The notes beneath the pieces are model-generated. The model saw only the letters and a list, made by a program, of their open reading frames with translations, made no database searches and had not been told where the DNA came from. A DNA stretch of 45,267 nt from Chloroflexota bacterium (GTDB taxonomy: Bacteria; Chloroflexota; Anaerolineae; J102): contig JAAENG010000157.1 in NCBI GenBank assembly GCA_024224665.1, positions 1 to 45,267 of the forward strand. The letters run 5' to 3'. This document shows positions 27,846 through 35,017 of the stretch, piece after piece. Position 1 is the stretch's first letter. Every line of letters begins with the position of its first letter. Both the position numbers and the translations under genes were made by a program.

Positions 27846-29525
27846 CTAGCCGGGCAATGGGAACTGGAGGATAAAGCGACTGCCACCCTCTGGGGGCAAA
27901 TCTATCTTGATCTGGCCCTTGTTCTGCTCTACCAAAGTTTTTACAATCGAGAGACCTAATCCTGCCCCGCTACCTGCCTGGAACCCGGGGCGTTCATGAC
28001 GATGGCGGCTGCGAGCCTTATCCACCTGATAAAAGGGATCGAAGATATGTGGCAGATCGGCCGGAGGGATACCCGGACCACTATCCTGCACGGAAATCAA
28101 GACGTTTGGTTTCATCACTTCAGCATTTACGGCAACTCGCCCACCATTCGGTGTATACTTGATGGCGTTGTCTACCAGGTTGATCAGGATGGCCTCGAGT
28201 TGGTCAGGCCAAATCTGCAGAGAGGGCAGTCTCTCGGGTAGCGTCAGGATCAGTTCGACTCCGCCCTGTTCTGCCCGTAACCGCATGTATTGGACAACAG
28301 CAATCATATGAGGACGGATGGCGATGCGCCGATCTGGTGTGCGAGTGTTGTCTGTCTGCTGGAGGCGAGTCAAATCCAGCAAGCTGTTCGCCAGGTGTCC
28401 GAGTCTGTCGGCCTCGCTATCTATCTCTCTCAAATAGCGGATGGTGATATCTGGGCGTTCGTTGCCCAGGCTGAGTAATGTTTCAGATCTTAGTTTGATA
28501 TTTGTAAGAGGTGTGCGCAATTCGTGGCTGGCATTGGCAACAAATGCTTGCTGTTGCTCCAGCATGTTGCGAACCTCATCCACCATGAAGTTGAAGGCGA
28601 AGGCAAGGGCTCCTAGTTCATCACTGCGGCTGATCTCGACCTGTTGGTTGAGATCCCCAGCTGCGGCTGCTAACGCTGCCGCCTCCAACTTGCGAAGGGG
28701 ATGTACCAGGCGACGGCCAATCCAGATGCCAAGCACCGTTGCGACCACAAGGGCTGCGATTCCGGCTCCGACAAGCCGTAATTGCACATTCCATATTGCC
28801 TCCATGATATCTTGCATGGGCTGGCTTAACTGCACTACCCCCAACAAATCACTACCTTGCTGGATGGGGGCGGCAACGAAAAGTGTATCTTCTCCGCTGA
28901 AGGGATCCGCACGGACATGGTGTTGCTCTGTCCCGGCCAGAGCGGCTATCACCTCGATCTGATCACGTTGATTGCTGATCTGTTCGATGGGATAAATGCT
29001 GTCTGCAACAACATTGCCGCGTGCGTCCAATATCGTCACTCTGGCATGTGTGTCGTCGGCGTAGCCGGAGGCGACCTGTTGCAAGCGCGGTAAGTCCGGG
29101 CCTATCTGTGTCAGGACGATGCCACCGGCCTCTTGCTCGAATCGTGTGTCTTCTTCGTCCCCCTGCCCGGATGTATGTTCGTCCTCTTCGTCCTCTTCGT
29201 CCTCTTCGTCCTCTTCGTCCGATTCATCCTCATCCTTCTCACGCTCGCGTTCATCCTCCCATTGGCGGTAAGCTACGAACTCCTCTGTATAGCCACTCAA
29301 TGGGTCTTCAAGCGTGTTGGCGGCCAGGAACGCGGCCAGTTCCAGATCGTTTTCAGCTGCACTCAGTTGGATGGTATAGGTAGTTTCGCCCACGACCACT
29401 GCCAGCAGCACTAGCACGACCACGAAAACCAGACCATAAGTCAGCATGATCCGGTATTGCAGACTACGTTGCCAGGGCCAGCGACCCGGCGGGAAGGGTG
29501 GAGGGATCGGTTGAGAGGGCGTCAC
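27846..29525 (-). CDS. Sensor histidine kinase with acidic extracytoplasmic loop
   Basis: A 559-residue kinase starting at GTG, 9 bp after the response regulator stop. Helices at about 28-48 and 250-270 enclose a sensor region whose first part (about 90-131) is a run of Asp/Glu with nine-base DNA repeats coding DEE. HAMP follows, then the HisKA box NASHELRTPL (His334), the N box NLVDNAIKYTPNGG, and G boxes DSGPGIP and GAGLGLSIVKTLVEQNKG. The acidic loop suggests direct binding of a metal cation, as acidic motifs do in PmrB- and BqsS-type sensors; this is inference. It should phosphorylate the adjacent OmpR-type regulator. Confidence 0.94.
   Translation of the reverse strand: MTPSQPIPPPFPPGRWPWQRSLQYRIMLTYGLVFVVVLVLLAVVVGETTYTIQLSAAENDLELAAFLAANTLEDPLSGYTEEFVAYRQWEDEREREKDEDESDEEDEEDEEDEEDEHTSGQGDEEDTRFEQEAGGIVLTQIGPDLPRLQQVASGYADDTHARVTILDARGNVVADSIYPIEQISNQRDQIEVIAALAGTEQHHVRADPFSGEDTLFVAAPIQQGSDLLGVVQLSQPMQDIMEAIWNVQLRLVGAGIAALVVATVLGIWIGRRLVHPLRKLEAAALAAAAGDLNQQVEISRSDELGALAFAFNFMVDEVRNMLEQQQAFVANASHELRTPLTNIKLRSETLLSLGNERPDITIRYLREIDSEADRLGHLANSLLDLTRLQQTDNTRTPDRRIAIRPHMIAVVQYMRLRAEQGGVELILTLPERLPSLQIWPDQLEAILINLVDNAIKYTPNGGRVAVNAEVMKPNVLISVQDSGPGIPPADLPHIFDPFYQVDKARSRHRHERPGFQAGSGAGLGLSIVKTLVEQNKGQIKIDLPPEGGSRFILQFPLPG
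29181..29220. repeat. 9-bp in-frame repeat in the kinase sensor loop
   Basis: GTCCTCTTC recurs 4.4 times without change and codes for Asp-Glu-Glu on the minus strand. Being a multiple of three, gain or loss of units would change only the length of the acidic stretch, which could tune ion affinity. Confidence 0.9.
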
Positions 29526-29534
29526 GATGGTGGT

Positions 29535-30251
29535 CTAGGATGCAAGCTCATCAGGCGCTACCAATCGATAGCCGACGCCGCGCACGGTGAGAATCAGTTC
29601 GGGCTTGCTCGGGTTGTCTTCCAGTTTTTCCCGACACCAGCGGATATGGACATCCAGCGTCCGTGGATCCCCCACCCAGGTTTCTCCCCATACAGCGTCC
29701 AGCAAGTCACCTCTGGGCACGACTGCGCCATGAGCGTCCAGTAGCGCTATCAAGACATCATATTCGCGTTGAGATAGGGGGACCGGTTCATTCTTTCGTA
29801 TCACCTGGCGCCGGTTTTTATCTATATAAAGAGGCCCGATCACAAGAGGAGCGCTCTCGTTTCGCCCTTCTACTTGATCAGCAAAATCGACACGGCGCAG
29901 ATTGGCTCTGACTCGTGCCAGTAATTCGCGAAAACTAAAGGGTTTGACCACATAATCGTCGGCGCCTAGCTCCAGCCCCATCACCCGATCCATCTCTTCT
30001 CCGCGCGCGGTCAACATGATGATAGGAATGGTGCTCTCTTTGCGGATCTCACGGCATACTTCCCAGCCATGCATTTTGGGCATCATCACATCTAGCAAAA
30101 TCAGATCCGCAAGCGCTGATCGTGCCAGTTCGAGTGCTGCAACGCCGTCGTAGGCAGTGAGAACGTCATAATCTTCGCGCTCGAGTTGGAAACGTAGCGC
30201 CTCGACAATCATCACATCGTCGTCAGCCAGAAGAATGGTTTGTGTAGACAT
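29535..30251 (-). CDS. OmpR/PhoB-family response regulator
   Basis: A 238-residue regulator. The receiver domain has the acidic pocket at Asp10-Asp12 (LLADDD), phospho-acceptor Asp54 in LILLDVMMPK and a conserved Lys in VVKPFSFREL. The winged-helix effector (about 135-235) includes PLSQREYDVLIALLDAHGA, DVHIRWCREKLEDNP and VRGVGYRL. It precedes its kinase by 9 bp and follows the ferric-reductase-like gene by 15 bp. OmpR-type regulators bind direct repeats spaced 11 bp; such an array lies upstream of the operon near 33976-34014. Confidence 0.95.
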   Translation of the reverse strand: MSTQTILLADDDVMIVEALRFQLEREDYDVLTAYDGVAALELARSALADLILLDVMMPKMHGWEVCREIRKESTIPIIMLTARGEEMDRVMGLELGADDYVVKPFSFRELLARVRANLRRVDFADQVEGRNESAPLVIGPLYIDKNRRQVIRKNEPVPLSQREYDVLIALLDAHGAVVPRGDLLDAVWGETWVGDPRTLDVHIRWCREKLEDNPSKPELILTVRGVGYRLVAPDELAS

Positions 30252-30266
30252 GGAATCGATAGTGGT

Positions 30267-31094
30267 TTATGTGTACTCATGTTGATGATGTTTGCTTGGA
30301 TGCAACATGGGGCGTCGTTTCGGCTGATAGGTGAACAGGCGGTAATAAGTCAAAAAGAGGATCGCTGCACCAGTCAACAGATACATGAGCTTCACGGCAA
30401 CTAGATGAGTGTCGCTGCCAGCCATGATACCGTGAACGAAGGCGAATAGAAAGGCCAGGTAGGCTCCGGTATGAATAACCCGCCATAGCTTTCTGCCGAT
30501 TCGGTTTTTGGCATATGTGCTGATGATAAGGCTCAACGACAGCAAGAATGCTAGAGTTCCCAGGCCGGTCCAAAGGGGCTCATACGAAGTGGAGAAAGGA
30601 ACGATCAAGTGCCAGAGCTTGAAGTCGATGTATGAATCACCGAGCAGAGCCAGGGAGTGGATCACCATAAACGCCGTCGCAAGCAGTGGTAGGTACTCGT
30701 GCAAACCATAGACCAGGGTGGTCTCGATCCGGCCTTTGGCGAACTTGCTGCTCATGACAACGCCCCAGCCGGTAGCCAACCACAATAACAGATAGGCGAC
30801 AAATCCTCCGGCACGGGCAACGAACCAATAAGCCTGACTATGTTCAGACAGTGGCAGGCCCATGAGTTGGCCCTGCGTTGCCAGCGCTGCACTCGTCTCG
30901 ACAGGTAAAAGTGCTATCACTCTCTGTGTGAGTGTCACTCTCTGTATAAATGGTTGCCATATGTGGGCAAGGGTTTCGAGATTCTGTCCGGCGCTGAGCC
31001 ACAATCCCAAGCCAACCAAAGCCGCACCGAACAGCATTCCCAATACGATATAGAGGATCGATGTCTGCGATGTTGTGTGTGTCTGTGTTGTCAT
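30267..31094 (-). CDS. Ferric-reductase-like transmembrane protein
   Basis: A 275-residue integral membrane protein. After an N-terminal helix and an outer loop it shows a core like the ferric reductase-like transmembrane domain/MsrQ group: FVARAGGFVAYLLLWLATGW, YGLHEYLPLLATAFMVIHSL, LWRVIHTGAYLAFLFAFVHG. His residues in HEYLPLL, MVIHS, RVIHT and FVHG are placed as two pairs for two haems. It has no FAD/NAD(P)H reductase domain, so it would pass electrons across the membrane between carriers. Its position beside ApbE, which makes covalent flavin carriers, supports an electron transfer role. Ribosome site GGAGG precedes the ATG. Confidence 0.85.
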   Translation of the reverse strand: MTTQTHTTSQTSILYIVLGMLFGAALVGLGLWLSAGQNLETLAHIWQPFIQRVTLTQRVIALLPVETSAALATQGQLMGLPLSEHSQAYWFVARAGGFVAYLLLWLATGWGVVMSSKFAKGRIETTLVYGLHEYLPLLATAFMVIHSLALLGDSYIDFKLWHLIVPFSTSYEPLWTGLGTLAFLLSLSLIISTYAKNRIGRKLWRVIHTGAYLAFLFAFVHGIMAGSDTHLVAVKLMYLLTGAAILFLTYYRLFTYQPKRRPMLHPSKHHQHEYT

Positions 31095-31145
31095 TTGAGC
31101 CTCCAGATGGGCTGTTCATGTGATGTGTACAGCTACGGTTTCTGG

Positions 31146-31619
31146 TTATGACGCTTTGGTGCGAGTGCCTGCATGGGTGGGAGCCGGGGGTGGGGGTGGG
31201 ATCTCAGGTAGGGTTGGTAGGGGGGGGAGAGGCTCCAACGTGGCGAGTGGAGCCAGTTTGGGGATGGGAGATAGCGTGATGTCATCGACAACACCTGGTG
31301 GGCTCGGTTCTGCACTATCGGTCTTATCCACTTTTTCGCTCGCGGTTACAGAGGGTATCACCAGTGTATCAATCGGGGCTGGTTGCACGAGCGGTTTGAT
31401 CGTAGGCCATGGCGTTGTGAGCGAAGATGTTGTCGGCGAGGATGATGTCTGAATAGCGGTTTGAACCGCAACATTGGGGGCGGTTTCAACCATGCCATTT
31501 TCAATCCGACCTACGAGATTCCAGCCGCCAAATAGGGTTAAAGTTGCCAGTGCGGCCATCGTAGTTTTGGCGCTGTTTGAGATTTCGCGTGGTTTTCGTC
31601 TGGGTTCAGGTTTAATCAT
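31146..31619 (-). CDS. Pro-rich single-span membrane protein
   Basis: A 157-residue protein with a basic N-terminus (KPEPRRKPREISNSAK), one hydrophobic segment (about 20-37) and a long extracytoplasmic tail rich in Pro, Thr and Ser, ending in PPLPTLPEIPPPPPAPTHAG. I do not recognise the family. Such a Pro-rich tail may span the cell wall. It sits between apbE (11 bp) and the ferric-reductase-like gene (51 bp), so it belongs to the same transcript. Confidence 0.75.
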   Translation of the reverse strand: MIKPEPRRKPREISNSAKTTMAALATLTLFGGWNLVGRIENGMVETAPNVAVQTAIQTSSSPTTSSLTTPWPTIKPLVQPAPIDTLVIPSVTASEKVDKTDSAEPSPPGVVDDITLSPIPKLAPLATLEPLPPLPTLPEIPPPPPAPTHAGTRTKAS

Positions 31620-31630
31620 TTTGCTGTCTC

Positions 31631-32629
31631 TTAATTCAGGAATTCAGCAGCGTTACTCGTCAGCAGCAGTTGCTCTTCATTTGTGAATAGGGCGCCGGCC
31701 ACATCGGGCAGCGACTGTAGATAAGCTAAACCTGACCTGCTGCCGAGAATGAGGGCGGTTCTGGCATAGATTTCGGCCAGAACAGTGCGTGACGCCACCA
31801 CACTGACAGAGAGTACGTCGCTGTGAGCTGGTTTTCCGCTACGGGGATCGATAACATGATGCATTGTCTTTCCCTCTTTTCGCCACTGTCTTTTGGCTAT
31901 CGAGGATGTTGCCAGGGCATTATTCTTAATGTTGAAACGGGCCAGGATGTGGTTGGAATCAAGGGGATGTTCGAGATCGATTTCCCAGCCCCGAGTGGAT
32001 TGCGGCGAACCGTAACCGTAGAGGTCGCCACCGGCATTGATCAGAAAGGGCCCTTCAGCGGCCAACTGGTCTGCGACACGATCGACTGTCCAACCCTTGC
32101 CCATCCCACCCAGATCCAGACCGAACCCGGGTGGTTTTCTGATCTCTAGCGTTCGGGGGTTGAGGTCGATGTCTCTGAATGTCACTCCATGAGAATGATG
32201 TAAATCGGAGCTTGTTGCACTGGCGATGTCGTCAGCCATGTCAAGGGTCATTCGTTCGAAACTGCGGTCGTAGCCCGCCAACTGGAGTGCATTGAGAATG
32301 GTGGGATCGTACAGCCCGCCCGTGGCCTGAGCGGCATAAAGCGCCATCTCTACGGCCTGAAATAAGGTATTGCTAACACGATTCGTTATGCGTTTACTAT
32401 GATTGAGCTGTGCAAGCTCACTCTGCGGATCGAAGCGGGAGAGATGATTTTCGTAATGGGCGAACGTGTTCAGCGCTTCAGTTATCGACGCGTGGTTGTG
32501 GGAGCAAACACAGATGTGGACATCGGTGTTCATGGCTCGGAAATCGTGCTGATACCACGCCCATCTCGCTGCTCCTGCCTGCTCTGATCGTTTCCTTGCC
32601 GACCTGCCGACTTTTAGATCAGTCGCCAT
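31631..32629 (-). CDS. apbE: FAD:protein FMN transferase (ApbE)
   Basis: A 332-residue ApbE protein starting at MATDLK; this ATG overlaps the stop of the previous gene by 11 bp, and the Met-rich frame further upstream is only the out-of-frame reading of that gene's His/Asp/Glu tail. Motifs of the family are all present: RAMNTDVHI, SRFDPQSELAQLN, DLGGMGKGWTVDRVAD, INAGGDLYGYG and HHVIDPRSGKPAHSDVLSV. ApbE moves FMN from FAD to a Thr of exported FMN-binding proteins. No signal peptide is obvious, although such enzymes usually act outside the membrane. I find no acceptor motif (DxxSGAT type) in any neighbouring gene. Confidence 0.93.
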   Translation of the reverse strand: MATDLKVGRSARKRSEQAGAARWAWYQHDFRAMNTDVHICVCSHNHASITEALNTFAHYENHLSRFDPQSELAQLNHSKRITNRVSNTLFQAVEMALYAAQATGGLYDPTILNALQLAGYDRSFERMTLDMADDIASATSSDLHHSHGVTFRDIDLNPRTLEIRKPPGFGLDLGGMGKGWTVDRVADQLAAEGPFLINAGGDLYGYGSPQSTRGWEIDLEHPLDSNHILARFNIKNNALATSSIAKRQWRKEGKTMHHVIDPRSGKPAHSDVLSVSVVASRTVLAEIYARTALILGSRSGLAYLQSLPDVAGALFTNEEQLLLTSNAAEFLN

Positions 32630-33320
32630 CTTCTTCATGTTCGTCATCATCATGCTCATCATGTTCATCATCATCATGTTCTTCATGTTCGTCATGTTCG
32701 TCATGTTCGTCATCATCATGTTCTTCGTGTTCGCCGTCGTGGTGGCTGCTCTGGTCGTTATCTGATCCCTGAACGGCTGTTTGCTGGCTGGCTATTTCGG
32801 CATAGGCTAATTCGAGGTCTGCCAGGGTTGTCTGTAATTGCAGGCGCAGGGCCTTATCGGTCTCACCGAAGCTCGCTTGATGAGAGATGATTTCATTCTG
32901 GAAGACGAGATCATCTTGGGCTATAGCCTCTTGTAATGCCTCTATCTCAAGTTGTAGCGATTGAGTCGATTGCGCTTTTTTGGCTGCTGGTGTGTCCAGA
33001 TCCACCAATTGATTTTGAAGCGTTTCGATCTGCGCCTGCATGGTTTTATCGAGCGTTGCCAATGCCTCCTGCCCTTGAACGATTTGTGACTGTAGTGTTA
33101 GCTCACGCTCCTTGGCCAGGGTCGCCAGCGCCTCTTGCTGAAGGTCGGGTGAGGGGATGGAACTTGGCTCACCGGGCGGTTGGGCTACCGACAGCTCTTG
33201 GGAGCTGGCCCCCTGAGACGGGGTCGCATTAAACATGGCAGACGTAGTTAAGGCTATAGCCAGGGCGACGACAATGGCGGTGCTTACGCCTGCGGCAAAA
33301 AGAGCTAGTTTCTGATTCAT
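32619..33320 (-). CDS. Membrane-anchored coiled-coil protein with His/Asp/Glu-rich tail
   Basis: A 233-residue protein: one N-terminal helix (about 7-29), a Pro-rich linker, a long coiled coil (about 60-182) with similar segments (EALATLAKERELTLQSQIVQ, EALATLDKTMQAQIETLQNQ), and a tail (192-233) made only of His, Asp and Glu apart from a few residues, with 11 His. Such a tail would bind several divalent or trivalent metal ions (Zn, Ni, Cu, Fe). I do not recognise the family. It overlaps apbE by 11 bp and follows a second coiled-coil gene by 48 bp, which suggests that the two pair with each other. Confidence 0.86.
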   Translation of the reverse strand: MNQKLALFAAGVSTAIVVALAIALTTSAMFNATPSQGASSQELSVAQPPGEPSSIPSPDLQQEALATLAKERELTLQSQIVQGQEALATLDKTMQAQIETLQNQLVDLDTPAAKKAQSTQSLQLEIEALQEAIAQDDLVFQNEIISHQASFGETDKALRLQLQTTLADLELAYAEIASQQTAVQGSDNDQSSHHDGEHEEHDDDEHDEHDEHEEHDDDEHDEHDDDEHEEDGD

Positions 33321-33368
33321 AATGGGATGTCCTGGATTCGGGTGTGTGGTGAGAGGTATCGCTACTGT

Positions 33369-33887
33369 CTATCGCCGCAGTTGAACATTGGCCTCTGCCA
33401 GTCTTGCATGTGCTTCGGCAAGCCGATTCTGTAGCTGGTTGATTCGAGGTTGATAGTCTGTGGACAGCTGGTCAAGTTGTTGTTGATATGCTATCTGTCG
33501 CTCTTCACGCATTGTCTGCAGTTGTTGAAATTGTGTTGTAAGTTCCGCCTCTTGTTGATCGAGGCTGCTGATCTGCGTTTGCGCAGAGACCACAGCATTT
33601 TCAAGATCCTGGATATGAGCCTGATACAACTGCTGTCGTTCCTGGTACCACGAATTTATTTGATTGATCTGCACAACATAATCGGATTCTCGCTCCGCCA
33701 GAGATTGTACCCATTCCCTGTTTTCAGAAGTCAAGGTCACGGGATTTTGAATGTTTTCCGAAGCCTGCTTCTCGGGAGCGGTTTCAATGGGCGCCGCTGT
33801 GAGTCTAGGAAGCAGGCCGATAACGCCGGCGCTTAATAGAACAACCAGAGTCAGGCTCGTCGCCAGCAAAGGGCCAATGAGTTTCAT
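33369..33887 (-). CDS. Membrane-anchored coiled-coil protein, first gene of the metal/redox operon
   Basis: A 172-residue protein. The start is ATG 33887 with GGAGGT upstream; a TTG directly before it is in frame but not needed. One N-terminal helix (LLATSLTLVVLLSAGVIGLL) is followed by a coiled coil (about 55-170) rich in Gln, Glu and Leu. It resembles the next protein in layout but lacks its metal-binding tail. No enzyme motif is visible. It is probably a structural partner in the envelope. Transcription should begin near 33942. Confidence 0.84.
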   Translation of the reverse strand: MKLIGPLLATSLTLVVLLSAGVIGLLPRLTAAPIETAPEKQASENIQNPVTLTSENREWVQSLAERESDYVVQINQINSWYQERQQLYQAHIQDLENAVVSAQTQISSLDQQEAELTTQFQQLQTMREERQIAYQQQLDQLSTDYQPRINQLQNRLAEAHARLAEANVQLRR

Positions 33888-33948
33888 CAATTACCTCCAT
33901 GTGATAAAGGTTCATGTGGGTGGGATGAGGTATACCTCGTTGCTATGC

Positions 33949-34014
33949 ATGATAACGAGTTTGACCGATGGTGTGGTTAACTCAGTTTTATCTCGGTGTT
34001 AAGTTTGGGTTAAG
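33949..34014 (-). promoter_or_regulatory. Predicted response-regulator box array and promoter of the metal/redox operon
   Basis: On the minus strand CTTAAC-CCAAA-CTTAAC (34014-33998) is the layout of a PmrA-type box (CTTAAT-N5-CTTAAT). GTTAAC at 33981-33976 lies 22 bp further down, again in the 11-bp phase, with a poor element between. TATCAT at 33954-33949 would be the -10, and the -35 region would fall at the end of the array, as expected for OmpR-class activation. The likely binder is the regulator at 29535-30251. Confidence 0.62.
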
Positions 34015-34087
34015 GACTTAGGACAGAATAATATGCGCATTTAGGGAGTTCCAGAATTTAAATGCCCCCAAAACCTGAGTCCTGCGC

Positions 34088-34329
34088 AAAGCGTGAAACG
34101 TAAAATGTGAGGATTTAGGCGTGAAATTGTATTAGTCAGGCACATGTTGAATGCTGTCGAATAGGATTAGGACGCAGACCTGTCCTGAGCAGGGTCGAAG
34201 GATGAACGCGGAAAAAGCAGATTCTTTCCTCTTTTATCCGCGTCCCATTCATCTGTTCAACGTGTGATTGACCATTACAATTTAGGCGTGAAATCATTAC
34301 GCATCACGCATCACGCATCAAGTTTCACG
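34088..34329. repeat. GTGAAAC/CATCACG heptamer arrays and a nested interspersed repeat
   Basis: Heptamers related to GTGAAAC occur at 34093-34113, 34121-34127 and 34286-34292. A facing array of five heptamers (CATTACG, CATCACG twice, CATCAAG, TTTCACG) fills 34295-34329. Between them, 34179-34206 is an inverted relative of the 5319 repeat (minus strand CATCCTTCGACCCTGCTCAG), and GATGAACGCGGA (34201-34212) pairs with TCCGCGT and TTCATC at 34237-34253. No gene lies in 33888-34360. Confidence 0.72.
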
Positions 34330-34360
34330 AGTTTTGGATTATTATTTTCCTGGAACAGCC

Positions 34361-34906
34361 CTAAGGTTCGAACTCGCGCACGATTATCTCGTTTTCGGTG
34401 CCCCGTACCATCTGTCCGGCATCCCACACAGGCCCCATGATGATGTGCCGGGGAAAGGCTGGATTTTCTCCCATATTCACTCGGATATCTGTGCGACCAC
34501 TATGCAGCAGAGCACCACGTACTGTGTCGAAAAGCCCTGTAACCGTAAAAGGGAAGGACTGCGTTTCATCCAGACTGTAAGGTTCTCGCCACGTTTGTTC
34601 ATATGCATTCCACATAAGCATCGTAGCATCTGTGACCTCACCCTTCTGCACAGTGATGTCATATCGCCTTAACTCGTCGGGGCGTTTTACATCCACGACA
34701 ATGTGATAATCGAGTATTGGATGTGCGTTCCACGCCGCTTCCATCCGTTCTAGCTCAGCCAAGGAGGTGCCTTTTAGCCTTAGTTCACAAGCTGTTAGCA
34801 ACGATACCAGGACCAGACTACAGGCAATCAACGCCAGCCGCCTTGAAACATGTATTGGTTTTTGTTGCTTAATTGATGCAGCTGGGTGCTGGGTAGGATA
34901 CAGCAT
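34361..34906 (-). CDS. DUF6174-like lipoprotein
   Basis: A 181-residue lipoprotein with lipobox LLTAC (Cys40). The mature part shows the pattern of the DUF6174 group: an Asn/Trp-rich start (MEAAWNAHPILDYHIVV), RRYDITVQKGEVTDATML, YSLDETQSFPFTVTGLFDTV, and a closing beta pair. The function of that group is unknown. The signal peptide has a long n-region (22 residues), but I see no better start. It is 473 bp upstream of the metal/redox operon and separated by repeats, so it is probably a separate unit. Confidence 0.8.
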   Translation of the reverse strand: MLYPTQHPAASIKQQKPIHVSRRLALIACSLVLVSLLTACELRLKGTSLAELERMEAAWNAHPILDYHIVVDVKRPDELRRYDITVQKGEVTDATMLMWNAYEQTWREPYSLDETQSFPFTVTGLFDTVRGALLHSGRTDIRVNMGENPAFPRHIIMGPVWDAGQMVRGTENEIIVREFEP

Positions 34907-34961
34907 CTTTATAACTGACGGCCTTTGTTGTCATTGATTCAAAATATAGCAAATTAGCAAA

Positions 34962-34985
34962 GCGCCCCGCACAAGGGCGGGGCGC
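34962..34985 (-). terminator. Terminator of the rhodanese gene
   Basis: GCGCCCCGC and GCGGGGCGC form a 9-bp GC-only stem with a 6-nt loop, 32 bp after the rhodanese TAA. On the minus strand it is followed by TTTGCTAATTTGC. It marks the TAA at 35018-35020, not the internal TGA, as the gene's end. Confidence 0.75.
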
Positions 34986-35017
34986 AGCACGACCTGAGCG
35001 GACTCAACCAACAATAA

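Noticed and set aside
32630-32719. Met-rich N-terminal extension of ApbE
   Set aside because: The stretch is the alternate-frame reading of the upstream gene's His/Asp/Glu tail; the ApbE motifs start well after Met at 32629.
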